Below, in pieces: positions 43,791 through 52,532 of a DNA stretch of 64,000 nt. The position numbers and the translations under genes are program-made. Under the pieces are notes generated by a model that worked only from the letters and a program-made list of their open reading frames with translations, made no database searches and was not told the DNA's origin. This DNA comes from Clostridia bacterium (GTDB lineage Bacteria; Bacillota; Clostridia; Christensenellales; Aristaeellaceae), in the NCBI GenBank assembly GCA_017512985.1, contig JAFWEJ010000002.1, positions 154,307 through 218,306 on the forward strand, in the 5' to 3' direction. Numbering within the stretch: position 1 is the stretch's first letter; each line of letters begins with the position of its first letter.

Positions 43791-44226
43791 CACTGTCCAG
43801 GAGGATGGTGACCGGACCGTCGTTGATGAGGGAAACCTTCATCTCCGTGCGGAAGCGGCCTGTTTCCACATGGATGCCGTTTTCCCGCCAGGCGGCGACC
43901 GCCTTCTCATAGAACTCATTGGCCATCTCAGGACCGGCTGCCGTAAAGTAGGAGGGCCGGCGTCCGCCGCGGGCGTCGCCGTAGAGGGTGAACTGGGAAA
44001 CGGCCAGGATGCTGCCCCCCACATCCAGTACGGAACGGTTCATGACGCCGTTCTCATCGTCAAAGACGCGGAGGTTCTGCACTTTTTCAATGATATATTT
44101 CAGGTCCTTGTCGGCGTCTTCCTTCGACACGCCGATCAGAACCATCAGGCCGGGGCCGATGGCGCCGACAGTTTCATTTTCAACGGTAACGCCGGCCTGG
44201 GTGACTCGCTGGACTACTGCTCGCAT
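43777..44226 (-). CDS. dtd: D-aminoacyl-tRNA deacylase
   Basis: Removes D-amino acids wrongly attached to tRNA. The 149-residue protein has SQFTLYGDARGGRRPSY with the active-site SQFTLY segment, and the NDGPVT cross-subunit Gly-Pro motif. It follows relA after 12 bases, the order also seen in Bacillus. Its C-terminal KAF is encoded by the terminator palindrome shared with hemZ. Confidence 0.96.
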   Translation of the reverse strand: MRAVVQRVTQAGVTVENETVGAIGPGLMVLIGVSKEDADKDLKYIIEKVQNLRVFDDENGVMNRSVLDVGGSILAVSQFTLYGDARGGRRPSYFTAAGPEMANEFYEKAVAAWRENGIHVETGRFRTEMKVSLINDGPVTILLDSEKAF

Positions 44227-44238
44227 GGTAGGACTCCT

Positions 44239-46440
44239 TTATTTCGTTGCGCGGTAAACATCCAGGATATCGGACTTGTTGCGGAGGGCCTGGATGACGC
44301 GGTCCATTTCCTCGCGGGAGTGGACGTCGAGGGTCAGGCGCAGGGTGGAGATGCGGGTCTTGTCGTCGCTCTGGATGGAGGCGGCGCGGATGGACACGCC
44401 GTTCTCCCCGATGATGAAGGCAATCTCGCCGAGCATGTTGACCCGGTCGTAAGCCAGGATCGTAATTGTGGCATAGAAGGTGTCCTGGCCGTCGCTGGCC
44501 CATTCCACGGGGATGCGGCGCTCTTCCTCGCCGGAAGCGGCGTTGACGCATTCCGCTTTGTGGATGGTGACGCCGCGGCCGCGGGTGATATAACCTACGA
44601 TCTCATCGCCGGGCACGGGGCTGCAGCACTTGGCAAAGCGGACGGGGATATCCAGGTCCTCGCTGCCGGTGAGCACGATACCGTGATGGGCGCGATGCTG
44701 GGTGAGGCGCTTTTCCTCCGTGACCATGTCGTCTACGGACTGGACGGCCTGAACCGGGGATTCCCTGGACTTCTGTTCCTCCATGAGGCGGGTGACGACA
44801 TAGACCGCGGCCATGCCGCCGTAACCGACGGCGCCGCAGATGTCATCGAAATCCAGGAAGCCGGTGCGCTTGAGGATCGGCTCGTAATATTCCGGCTTGA
44901 CGATATCGGACATGCGCACGCCGCGGCGGGTGCATTCCTTTTCGATCATTGCCCGGCCAAGCTCCACGTTTTCTTCCTTGAGGGCTTTCTTGAGGAACTG
45001 GCGGATCTTCGCTTTGGCCTGGGGCGTTTTGCAGATACGGAGCCAGTCGCTGCTGGGACCCTTGGAGGAGGCGGAGGTGAGGATCTCCACCCGGTCGCCT
45101 GTTTCCAGCGGGGTGTCGAGGGGAATGATCTTGCCGTTGACTTTTGCGCCGACGCACTGGTTGCCGACGCCGGAATGGATGCGGTAGGCGAAGTCCAGGG
45201 GCGTGGCGCCCTTGGGCATGGAGATGACGTCTCCCTTGGGGGTGAAGAGGAACACTTCCTCGGAGAAGAGGTCGGTCTTCAGGGTATCGAGGAACTCCCG
45301 GGAGTCCCGGGTTTCCGTCTGCCAGTCCAGCATCTGGCGAACCCAGTAGAGCTTGTGGTCCAGGGAATCCTCCTGGGAGCCTTCCTTATACCGCCAGTGG
45401 GCGGCGATGCCGAACTCCGCGACGCGGTGCATATCCCAGGTGCGGATCTGCACCTCGAAGGGGAAGGGAATTTTGCGGCCGCCGACGACGGTGGTGTGGA
45501 GGGACTGGTACATATTGGCCTTGGGGACGGAAATGTAGTCCTTGAAGCGGCCGGGGACCTGGTTCCACAGCGTATGGACGATGCCCAGGACCGTGTAGCA
45601 GTCCGGGATGGTGTCCACGATGACCCGGATGGCAATGAGGTCGTAGATCTGGTCAAAGGCCTTCTGCTGGAGGATCATCTTGCGGTAGATGGAATAGAAG
45701 TGCTTGCTTCGGCCGTCGATGGTATAGCGGATGCCCTGCTGGTCCAGCCGCTCGGACAGCTCGTCGATGACCAGGCGGATGTTTTCCTCCCGCTCCTGGC
45801 GCTTCATGCCGACAAGGTGGACGATGCGGTTGTAGGCGTCCGGGTCGATGTACTTGAGGGAGAGGTCCTCCAGCTCCTGCTTGACGGCATAGACGCCGAG
45901 GCGGTGCGCCAGGGGGGCGTAGATATCCAGCGTCTCCCGGGCAATGGCGACGCGGCGCTCCTCCGGCTGGTAGCGGAGGGTACGCATATTGTGAAGGCGG
46001 TCCGCCAACTTAATGAGCACGACCCGAATGTCCCTGGACATGGCCAGGATCATCTTGCGGAGGGATTCGGCCTGGGCTTCCTCCCGGTTGGCGAAGTCCA
46101 GTTTGTTCAGTTTTGTGACGCCGTCCACGAGATCCGCGACTTCGTCGCCGAACTGCTGGCGGATGGTGTCGAGGGTGATGCCTTCGCAGTCCTCCACCGT
46201 GTCGTGGAGCAGGCCCGCGGCGATGGTCGGCGGGTCGATCATGAGCTCTGTGAGGATGGAGGCGACGAGGCTCGGGTGGGTGAAATAAGGCTCACCGGAC
46301 TTGCGGAACTGGCCCGCGTGCGCGTTTTCAGCGAACTTCCAGGCTTTTTCAACAAGCTTGTAGCCTTCGCCCGGATGGTATTTCTGGATGCGGTTCAGCA
46401 TCTGATCCAGGGGCATTGCTTCGTAGGATGTGAAGGCCAT
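44239..46440 (-). CDS. relA: Bifunctional (p)ppGpp synthetase/hydrolase
   Basis: Stringent-response enzyme that makes and destroys (p)ppGpp. The 733-residue protein has the HD hydrolase domain (LLHDTVED at 78-84), the synthetase domain (RSKHFYSIYRKM about 244-255, DLIAIRVI, YQSLHTTV), TGS (about 395-455) and a C-terminal ACT domain (about 655-733). Both active sites look intact. AAAGGAGG lies 7 bases before the ATG. It is in the recJ-relA-dtd run; apt, which lies between recJ and relA in Bacillus, is absent. Confidence 0.97.
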   Translation of the reverse strand: MAFTSYEAMPLDQMLNRIQKYHPGEGYKLVEKAWKFAENAHAGQFRKSGEPYFTHPSLVASILTELMIDPPTIAAGLLHDTVEDCEGITLDTIRQQFGDEVADLVDGVTKLNKLDFANREEAQAESLRKMILAMSRDIRVVLIKLADRLHNMRTLRYQPEERRVAIARETLDIYAPLAHRLGVYAVKQELEDLSLKYIDPDAYNRIVHLVGMKRQEREENIRLVIDELSERLDQQGIRYTIDGRSKHFYSIYRKMILQQKAFDQIYDLIAIRVIVDTIPDCYTVLGIVHTLWNQVPGRFKDYISVPKANMYQSLHTTVVGGRKIPFPFEVQIRTWDMHRVAEFGIAAHWRYKEGSQEDSLDHKLYWVRQMLDWQTETRDSREFLDTLKTDLFSEEVFLFTPKGDVISMPKGATPLDFAYRIHSGVGNQCVGAKVNGKIIPLDTPLETGDRVEILTSASSKGPSSDWLRICKTPQAKAKIRQFLKKALKEENVELGRAMIEKECTRRGVRMSDIVKPEYYEPILKRTGFLDFDDICGAVGYGGMAAVYVVTRLMEEQKSRESPVQAVQSVDDMVTEEKRLTQHRAHHGIVLTGSEDLDIPVRFAKCCSPVPGDEIVGYITRGRGVTIHKAECVNAASGEEERRIPVEWASDGQDTFYATITILAYDRVNMLGEIAFIIGENGVSIRAASIQSDDKTRISTLRLTLDVHSREEMDRVIQALRNKSDILDVYRATK

Positions 46441-46466
46441 TGGTGAACCTCCTTTCAGTCGGTTTT

Positions 46467-46500
46467 AATGAATAATGAACAATGAATAATGAATAATTAT
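46467..46500. repeat. Heptamer repeat tract between recJ and relA
   Basis: Four AATGAAT/AATGAAC units. The recJ stop codon lies inside the end of the tract. This is the position where apt would be in Bacillus. Confidence 0.8.
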
Positions 46501-48152
46501 ATGATGTTTAAGGCTTCGACCTGGGCTTCGACGGCGGTGTGTCCGCGGAAGGAATTGAGGGTGGGGCGGTAAAGCAGGTCGAGGGTGCGGGGACTTTCGT
46601 CCGCGGCGTCGCCCGCGCCGAAGGCGATGGCTTCGACGATGGAAAGATCCTCGTCGAGGACGGTGAACTTCAGGTGGCTGCCGTCCTTGCCAACCCGGCG
46701 GATGGCCTGGACTTCCGCGCCCTGCAGCAGGAAGAGCGGCGGCGGGTTGCCGCAGCCGGTGGGCTCCAGCCGGGAAAGCCAGGCAATGGAGTCCGGGTTC
46801 CAGGTGCGGAAGGGAACAATGAGGTCGTAGTCCATGGCGGGAAGGAAGGTTTCCTCCGGCGCGGCGGAAGAGATCACGCTCTCCAGGCGCTCACGCAGCA
46901 GGGGAATGTTCTCCGTCTTCACGGTGAGGCCCGCCGCCTGTTCGTGGCCGCCATAGCGTTCCAGCAGGTCTTCACATGCCTGGAGCGCTTTGTAGATGCT
47001 GACCCCGGGAATCGACCGGCAGGAGCCGACGGCGGTGTCGCCGTGGGTGCTGAGGGCGATGGCGGGAAGATGGAAGCGTTCGCAGAGCCGGCCGGCGGTC
47101 AGGCCGATGAGACCCGGGTTCCAGTCTTCCCCGGAAACGAGGACGACGTGGGAGTCGGCGAGGGTCGGCAGATCCAGCTGGGTGACGGCCTGGGCGGTCA
47201 TCTCGCGCTCGAAACGCTGGCGGGTGCGGTTGGCTTCTTCCAGCATCGCGGCGATGTTGGAGGCTTTGGCGGGATCGGACGTTAACAGGAGATGGACGCC
47301 GAGCCTGGCGTCGCCCAGGCGGCCGGCGGCGTTGAGGCGCGGGCCGAGGCGGAAAGCCAGGTCGTCGGCGGAAAGCGGCGGCTGGGTCGCCGATGCATCC
47401 AGCATGGCTTTCAGGCCGGGACGACTCGTCGTTTCAATACGGCGGAGGCCTTCGCGGACGATGACGCGGTTTTCATCCTGCAGGGGAACGACGTCCGCGA
47501 CGGTGGCGATGGCGGCGAGATCCAGGCGCTTCTCCACGCCGGCCATGCCCTGGAGGGCCTGGCAGATCTTCAGCGCGACGCCGGCACCGCACAGGCCGCG
47601 GAAGGGATAATCCCCGAGCAGCGGATCCATGACCACATCGGCTTTCGGAAGGACTTCCGGGGGCTGATGGTGGTCGGTGACGATGACGGTGAGGCCGAGT
47701 TCCTTCGCCAGGGCGACCTCCTCCGCATTGGAGACGCCGCAGTCCACAGTGATGAGGACCTGCGCCTTCTGCGCAATCTCCCGGACAGCGTCGGTATTGA
47801 GGCCGTATCCTTCGGTATGGCGGGAGGGGATGCGGTAGGCAAGCTTCGCGCCTTCCTCATGGAGGGTTTCCAGGAGAATAGAGGCGGCGCAGACGCCGTC
47901 GGCATCATAGTCGCCGTAGACCAGGACAGTCTGCTCTTCCGCAACGGCTTTGCGGAGAAGGGCGACGGTTTCGGCCATGCCGGGGAGAAGGAAGGGGTCG
48001 TGGAGGTCCCTGAGGGAAGGGTTCAGGAAGCACTGCGCTTCCTCGTCTGACTGAATGCCCCGGGCATACAGGAGAGAAGAGAACCAGGCGGGCATTCCGT
48101 TGAAAGAAGGAGCATCTTCATGACAGCGCGGGATGAAGCGCGTATGGGTCAT
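46497..48152 (-). CDS. recJ: Single-stranded-DNA exonuclease RecJ
   Basis: 5'-3' exonuclease in recombination and mismatch repair. The 551-residue DHH protein has YGDYDADGVCAAS, VDCGVSN, TDHHQPPE and the DHHA1 motif GGHEQAAGLTV. It is shorter than some Firmicute RecJ proteins of about 760 residues that have an extra C-terminal domain. AAAGGAG is 7 bases before the ATG. It lies 69 bases after secF, with a terminator-like hairpin between. Confidence 0.95.
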   Translation of the reverse strand: MTHTRFIPRCHEDAPSFNGMPAWFSSLLYARGIQSDEEAQCFLNPSLRDLHDPFLLPGMAETVALLRKAVAEEQTVLVYGDYDADGVCAASILLETLHEEGAKLAYRIPSRHTEGYGLNTDAVREIAQKAQVLITVDCGVSNAEEVALAKELGLTVIVTDHHQPPEVLPKADVVMDPLLGDYPFRGLCGAGVALKICQALQGMAGVEKRLDLAAIATVADVVPLQDENRVIVREGLRRIETTSRPGLKAMLDASATQPPLSADDLAFRLGPRLNAAGRLGDARLGVHLLLTSDPAKASNIAAMLEEANRTRQRFEREMTAQAVTQLDLPTLADSHVVLVSGEDWNPGLIGLTAGRLCERFHLPAIALSTHGDTAVGSCRSIPGVSIYKALQACEDLLERYGGHEQAAGLTVKTENIPLLRERLESVISSAAPEETFLPAMDYDLIVPFRTWNPDSIAWLSRLEPTGCGNPPPLFLLQGAEVQAIRRVGKDGSHLKFTVLDEDLSIVEAIAFGAGDAADESPRTLDLLYRPTLNSFRGHTAVEAQVEALNII

Positions 48153-48167
48153 AAGAGGTCTCCTTTC

Positions 48168-48210
48168 AGAAAAGATGAAGGGAGGGACTGCGCGGTCGCA
48201 GTCCCTCCCT
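48168..48210 (-). terminator. Terminator after secDF
   Basis: A perfect 14-base stem (AGGGAGGGACTGCG, 48179-48192, with 48197-48210) and, on minus, a TTCATCTTTTC tail. No separate recJ promoter is evident, so some read-through is likely. Confidence 0.75.
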
Positions 48211-48221
48211 GTTGCTTTGAA

Positions 48222-49115
48222 TCAGGCTTTGGCCTTGCGGCTGCGGCGCTTCTCCTCCAGGAACGCCCAGACATAACCGTTGATCATGTTGGCGCTGTAG
48301 ACACCGGAGAGGATACCGACGATGATCGGCAGGGCAAACTCGCGGATGGAGGCGACGCCCAGGATGCACAGGGCCACGATGGTGATCAGGGTAGTGACGG
48401 TCGTGCAGATGGTGCGGCCCAGGCTCTCCTTGATGGAGATGTTGGTGACCTCTTCGCGGGCAACCTGCGGCATCTTCTTCGCGTTCTCACGGATACGGTC
48501 GAAGATAACGATCGTGTTGTTGATGGAGTAGCCGACGATGGTCAGCGCCGCGGCGATGAACGAGGAGTTCATCTGGATCACGGAACGGAAGATGACCATG
48601 AAGGAGAGCATGATCAGCACGTCATGCAGCAGGCCGAACACAGCGGCGATACCGGAGTTCAGGTCGAAGCGGATGGCGATGTAGATCAGCATCAGGGCGG
48701 CGGCAAGCAGCACGGAGATGACCGCGTTCTTGACCAGGGTGGCGCCGGCCACGGGGCCGACGTAGTTCACGTCGCCGATGGAAACAGCTTCCGGATAGGT
48801 CTTTTTGATATTCTCTTCGAACTCGGCCTGGACCTTCTGGATGTCGTCCTTGGAGACGTCCTTGATGCGGATGACGGCTTCGTTGTCGTCCCGTCCCTGG
48901 ACGGTGACGGTGCTGGACTTGATGCCCATGGTATCGAGCACGGCGCTGACGTTGGCAGCGGTGACGGCAGACTTCATGTCATACTGCATGGAGAGGCCGC
49001 CCTCAAAGTCGATACCCAGGTTGATGCCGTGACCGAAGGCGGTCAGCAGCACGGCGATGAGGATGATTGCGCCGGAGATGATCAGGCAGATCCTGGAACG
49101 ATTCTTGATTTCCAT
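48222..49115 (-). CDS. secF: Protein translocase subunit SecF
   Basis: Membrane partner of SecD that uses proton motive force to aid Sec export. The 297-residue protein has an N-terminal helix, the GIDFEGGLSMQYD motif and a cluster of five helices with YSINNTIVIFDRIREN. Its ATG shares a base with the secD stop (TAATG), giving translational coupling. SecD and SecF are separate here, whereas in Bacillus they are fused. Confidence 0.96.
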   Translation of the reverse strand: MEIKNRSRICLIISGAIILIAVLLTAFGHGINLGIDFEGGLSMQYDMKSAVTAANVSAVLDTMGIKSSTVTVQGRDDNEAVIRIKDVSKDDIQKVQAEFEENIKKTYPEAVSIGDVNYVGPVAGATLVKNAVISVLLAAALMLIYIAIRFDLNSGIAAVFGLLHDVLIMLSFMVIFRSVIQMNSSFIAAALTIVGYSINNTIVIFDRIRENAKKMPQVAREEVTNISIKESLGRTICTTVTTLITIVALCILGVASIREFALPIIVGILSGVYSANMINGYVWAFLEEKRRSRKAKA

Positions 49116-50437
49116 TACGCCTCAACCTCCTTTTCTTCAGCTTTTACCCTGGTATAGAGGGAGGTTTTGGTGGCGCCGGCGTTCACGAAACGGTTCATGA
49201 GGAAGCGGGTGACCATGATCGCGGTGAACATCGACACGACCACGCCCAGCAGCAGGGTTTTGGCGAAGCCCTGGATGGAACCGGTGCCGAAGAACAGCAG
49301 CACGATGGCCGCGATCAGGGTGGTGACGTTGGCGTCCAGAATGGCGGACATGGCGTTTTTGAAACCGGCGCGGACGGCGGCTTTCACGCTGCGGCCCTTG
49401 CGGATTTCTTCGTTGAAGCGTTCGAAGATGATGACGTTCGCGTCAACCGCCATACCAATGCCCAGGACCACGCCGGCCAGGCCGGGCAGGGTCAGCTGGA
49501 TATGGAAGAGGGCGATGAGCAGGAACAGCAGGATCGTGTAGATTGTCAGCGCCCAGGAGGCGATAAAGCCGTTCAGGCGGTAACGGATGATCATGAGGAC
49601 CATGATCAGCAGGATGCCGATGATCGCGGCCCGCACGGAAGAGGACACAGCATCCTGGCCCAGGGTGGCGGACACCTTGTCGACCTTCTGCTGGGTCAGT
49701 TCCAGCGGCAGGGCGCCGGACTGGATTTTGGCGGCGATGGTGGTGGCGCGTTCCGCGCTGCCCAGGCCGTTGATCACGCCGGAACCGTTGGTGATCGCGC
49801 TCTGCACGGTCGGGGCGATCAGCTGCTCGCCGTCCAGGTAGATGGCGATGGTCTTGCCGACGCTGGCAGCTGTCATATCGCCGAAGACTTTGGTGCCTTC
49901 GTCGGTCAGGGTAAAGGCGATCTGGTGGTCGCCCTCGGAATAGTAATAGGTGGCGGTCTTGACCATATCACCGGTCATGAAGACTTCGCCGTCCGGGCTG
50001 TAGAACTCCAGCTTGGCGGCCGCACCGATCAGGTCCAGCACGGTGTCGTCCTGGACGTCCGGGATCTCAACACGGATGCCGTCGGTGCCGAGCTTCTGGA
50101 CATTGGCTTCGGTGAAGCCTTTGTCGGTCAGGCGCTCGCGGATGATGGACATGGTTCCTTCGACCAGTTCTTCAAAGTTCGCGCTGGAGCCTTCCGGCGC
50201 CTTGCCGGAATATTCCACATACATACCGCCCCGCAGGTCAAGACCCAGGGACAGGGACTGAGGCCAGTTTTCGGAATTGGTGGTGGGCAGCCAGGACAGA
50301 ACCTTGTACAGGCCCTTGGGCGGCAGGCTCACACCCGTGACACCGATCACGCCGAGCACGACGGTGATCACGAGCAGCACACACAGCGCGATGATGGCAC
50401 CGGTTTTGCCGCCAACGCGCTTTTTGCCGGATTTCAT
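49115..50437 (-). CDS. secD: Protein translocase subunit SecD
   Basis: The 440-residue partner of SecF, with an N-terminal helix, the SLGLDLRGGMYV motif, a compact P1 extracytoplasmic region and a six-helix RND-type domain containing GIGMAVDANVIIFERFNEE. A strong promoter precedes it and AAGGAGG lies upstream of the ATG. Confidence 0.96.
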   Translation of the reverse strand: MKSGKKRVGGKTGAIIALCVLLVITVVLGVIGVTGVSLPPKGLYKVLSWLPTTNSENWPQSLSLGLDLRGGMYVEYSGKAPEGSSANFEELVEGTMSIIRERLTDKGFTEANVQKLGTDGIRVEIPDVQDDTVLDLIGAAAKLEFYSPDGEVFMTGDMVKTATYYYSEGDHQIAFTLTDEGTKVFGDMTAASVGKTIAIYLDGEQLIAPTVQSAITNGSGVINGLGSAERATTIAAKIQSGALPLELTQQKVDKVSATLGQDAVSSSVRAAIIGILLIMVLMIIRYRLNGFIASWALTIYTILLFLLIALFHIQLTLPGLAGVVLGIGMAVDANVIIFERFNEEIRKGRSVKAAVRAGFKNAMSAILDANVTTLIAAIVLLFFGTGSIQGFAKTLLLGVVVSMFTAIMVTRFLMNRFVNAGATKTSLYTRVKAEEKEVEA

Positions 50438-50473
50438 GACGATCGTTTCCTCCTTCGAAACACAGATGAAGAT

Positions 50474-50502
50474 ATTATAATCGCCTGACGGTGTTCCGTC
50501 AA
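50474..50502 (-). promoter_or_regulatory. Strong sigma-A promoter of secDF
   Basis: On minus, TTGACG (50497-50502) and perfect TATAAT (50474-50479) are exactly 17 bases apart. Confidence 0.9.
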
Positions 50503-50543
50503 GCGAAATTCAAGGAATATCAAGGGAAAGAACGGGAATCGGG

Positions 50544-51347
50544 TCAGTTCAGATACATGCCGGGGAAGAGCATATTGACCCCCAGTACGGCACCGTTGAA
50601 ATCCGCCGCCAGGCGCTGCTGGGGGAGGGAGCGGGACATGATGCGCGTGGTGATGCGGGTAACGCCTTCGGCCGCCATGATGGCCATCAGCCGGTGAAGG
50701 AGCGCCTTGCCCATGCCCTGGTTGCGGCTGCCGGGCTCCACATAGATGGCGACGAGCTCGCAGTCGCTGCCCTGGCCGGCCATGATCGCCTCGCCGATGA
50801 GCACCGCGTTGCGGTACAGGCCGAGGACCATGAAGTGGGGCATACGGCGCAGGGAGTTGAGATAATTCATATCCACGAAGGTGATTTCGTTCATCTGGAG
50901 GCGGTAGATGAGGCTGCTCTGCTCGTCCCAGGTATTCAGGGGCGTGGGCGCGACGGTGCAGCTCATCGGGATGCGGCCGTCCCCGAAGGGGATTGCCAGC
51001 TGGAGGACCTCGTCGCACTCGCTGCAATCGAACCCGTTATGGATATAGAAGTCCTTCATCTGGATATCGTTCGGGTCGATGCCGGTATACAGGCGGCAGC
51101 GCATCTGGGGATTGACGTTCTGGAGGATGCGCGCGCGGGCGACCAGCGCGCCGAAGAGCAGATAACGGGACGCGGGATCCCCGGCAATGGAGAAATACAG
51201 GTTGACAGGGCAGTCCGGATAGAGCCCGGGCTGCATCTGGTAAAGGATAAAACCGTAGCCGGTCTGGGCGCCGAGGTCGTCGACGGCATAGAAAACATCT
51301 TCCGGATTCAGCCCGTTGACGGGCTGCTGGGGATGCACGATCTTCAT
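50544..51347 (-). CDS. GNAT family N-acetyltransferase
   Basis: A 267-residue protein whose C-terminal half (about 130-250) is a GNAT domain with the acetyl-CoA motif VEPGSRNQGMGKALL. The N-terminal half looks like a degenerate second GNAT domain. The substrate is unknown. ATG 51347 lies 8 bases after AAAGGAG; an upstream GTG in frame (51365) overlaps that site. It is transcribed toward secD with a 106-base gap. Confidence 0.8.
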   Translation of the reverse strand: MKIVHPQQPVNGLNPEDVFYAVDDLGAQTGYGFILYQMQPGLYPDCPVNLYFSIAGDPASRYLLFGALVARARILQNVNPQMRCRLYTGIDPNDIQMKDFYIHNGFDCSECDEVLQLAIPFGDGRIPMSCTVAPTPLNTWDEQSSLIYRLQMNEITFVDMNYLNSLRRMPHFMVLGLYRNAVLIGEAIMAGQGSDCELVAIYVEPGSRNQGMGKALLHRLMAIMAAEGVTRITTRIMSRSLPQQRLAADFNGAVLGVNMLFPGMYLN

Positions 51348-51405
51348 AGCGGGTACTCCTTTCACGGAACCCCTACATTATAACGGGTGGGGGAAGGGAT
51401 GTCAA

Positions 51406-51443
51406 AATAATGAACAATGAACAATGAATAATGCATAATGATA
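51406..51443. repeat. Heptamer repeat tract upstream of the cyclophilin gene
   Basis: AATGAAC, AATGAAC, AATGAAT and AATGCAT units in the gap between the divergent GNAT and cyclophilin genes; this copy is not at a stop codon. Confidence 0.8.
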
Positions 51444-51475
51444 GTTACTGTTGATTCGGGGTCCGGGGCGGAAAC

Positions 51476-51504
51476 TTGCCATCGGGAATGAAAACAAGTA
51501 TAAT
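51476..51504 (+). promoter_or_regulatory. Promoter of the cyclophilin gene
   Basis: TTGCCA (51476-51481) and perfect TATAAT (51499-51504), 17-base spacer. Confidence 0.85.
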
Positions 51505-51571
51505 ATGGGTGTTTTCCGCAAAGAGGGAACGGACGAGGGGATCCCGGATCCCTGTAAGGAGGGTATTGAAT

Positions 51572-52090
51572 ATGGCACAGAATCCTGTGTTTACCATTAC
51601 GATGAGCGACGGGCGCGTGATGAAAGGCGAACTGTATCCGGACGTCGCGCCGCAGTCCGTGGGCAACTTTACCGCTCTGGCGAACAGCGGCTTCTATGAC
51701 GGGCTGACGTTCCACCGGGTAATCCCGGGCTTCATGATCCAGGGCGGCGACCCCAGGGGCATCGGCATCGGCGGCCCGGGGTACTGCATCAAGGGTGAGT
51801 TCGCCGCCAACGGCGTGAACAACCCCCTGAAGCACACCTACGGCGTGCTGAGCATGGCGCGCAGCATGATGCCCGATTCCGCGGGAAGCCAGTTCTTCAT
51901 CATGACCAGCGACAGCCCCCACCTGGACGGCCAGTACGCCGCGTTCGGAAAGGTGCTGGAAGGCATGGACGTCGCGGAGGACGTTGTGAAGACGAAGCGG
52001 GACGCTTCCGACAAACCGCTTGAACCTCAGGTGATGGCTTCGGTCCGGGTGGACACATTCGGGCAGGTCTATCCCTTCGAGCAGATCTGA
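51572..52090 (+). CDS. Cyclophilin-type peptidyl-prolyl isomerase
   Basis: Accelerates proline isomerisation in protein folding. The 172-residue protein has [23 protein letters not shown] and [10 protein letters not shown]. No signal peptide is present, so it is cytoplasmic. AAGGAGG is 10 bases before the ATG. A terminator follows. Confidence 0.95.
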   Translation: MAQNPVFTITMSDGRVMKGELYPDVAPQSVGNFTALANSGFYDGLTFHRVIPGFMIQGGDPRGIGIGGPGYCIKGEFAANGVNNPLKHTYGVLSMARSMMPDSAGSQFFIMTSDSPHLDGQYAAFGKVLEGMDVAEDVVKTKRDASDKPLEPQVMASVRVDTFGQVYPFEQI

Positions 52091-52103
52091 GAAGACGTTG
52101 AAC

Positions 52104-52138
52104 AGCGCGGAAAGGGCGAGGCCCTTTCTGCGCTTTTT
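52104..52138 (+). terminator. Terminator after the cyclophilin gene
   Basis: A 14-base stem with one mismatch (52104-52117 with 52121-52134), loop GAG, then a T tract that ends just before the zapA leader. Confidence 0.85.
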
Positions 52139-52154
52139 AACGCAAAGGAGTATT

Positions 52155-52424
52155 ATGGAAAAGCAGAAGATTACCGTGACGGTGGCGGGAAAGAATTATA
52201 CACTGGTCTCCGGCGATCCGCCGGCCTATGTGAAACGGGTGGCGGCGTTTGTGGACCGGAAGCTGAATGAGACGACAACAGTGACGAACCTGCCTTCCGG
52301 GCAGGCGGCGGTGCTGACGTGTTTTAACCTGGCGGAGGACCTGCTGAAGGCGCAGGATGAAAATATGATGCTGCGCAAACAGATCGAGCAGCTGGGCAGG
52401 ACGAATAAGGCGATCAAGGAATAA
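52155..52424 (+). CDS. zapA: Cell division protein ZapA
   Basis: Promotes FtsZ filament bundling at the division ring. The 89-residue protein has the N-terminal VTVAGKNYTLVSGDPPAYV segment and a C-terminal coiled coil. ATG 52155 follows AAAGGAG closely. zapA next to U32 peptidase and mutS2 genes is a familiar Firmicute arrangement. Confidence 0.9.
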   Translation: MEKQKITVTVAGKNYTLVSGDPPAYVKRVAAFVDRKLNETTTVTNLPSGQAAVLTCFNLAEDLLKAQDENMMLRKQIEQLGRTNKAIKE

Positions 52425-52432
52425 TCGGGTTG

Positions 52433-52490
52433 CTCGCTCCCTGCCTGGGGATCCCGATTTAGGGACCGCTCGCGCTTGGGTGTTCCGATC
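52433..52490 (+). repeat. Intergenic repeat, family B copy 1
   Basis: CTCGCTC, then GGGGATCCCGATTTAGGGAC, CGCTCGCGCTT and GGTGTTCCGAT. The same blocks occur at 57386-57561 with about 120 extra bases before the last one. Confidence 0.8.
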
Positions 52491-52532
52491 TGTTGCGCAA
52501 TAAAGAAAAAATTGACAAAGAAGGAAGAGAAA

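Noticed and set aside
43870-46446. Very long open frame antisense to dtd-relA (858 codons); similar ones at 3942-7205 (minus, in mfd-rluD) and 8559-10733 (plus, in lysC-comF)
   Set aside because: High GC at third codon positions removes stops on the opposite strand. The products have no family motifs, while the opposite strand encodes complete known enzymes.
52511-52517. TTGACA just before the U32 peptidase gene as a -35 element
   Set aside because: The start codon is only 15 bases downstream, leaving no room for a -10 and transcription start.
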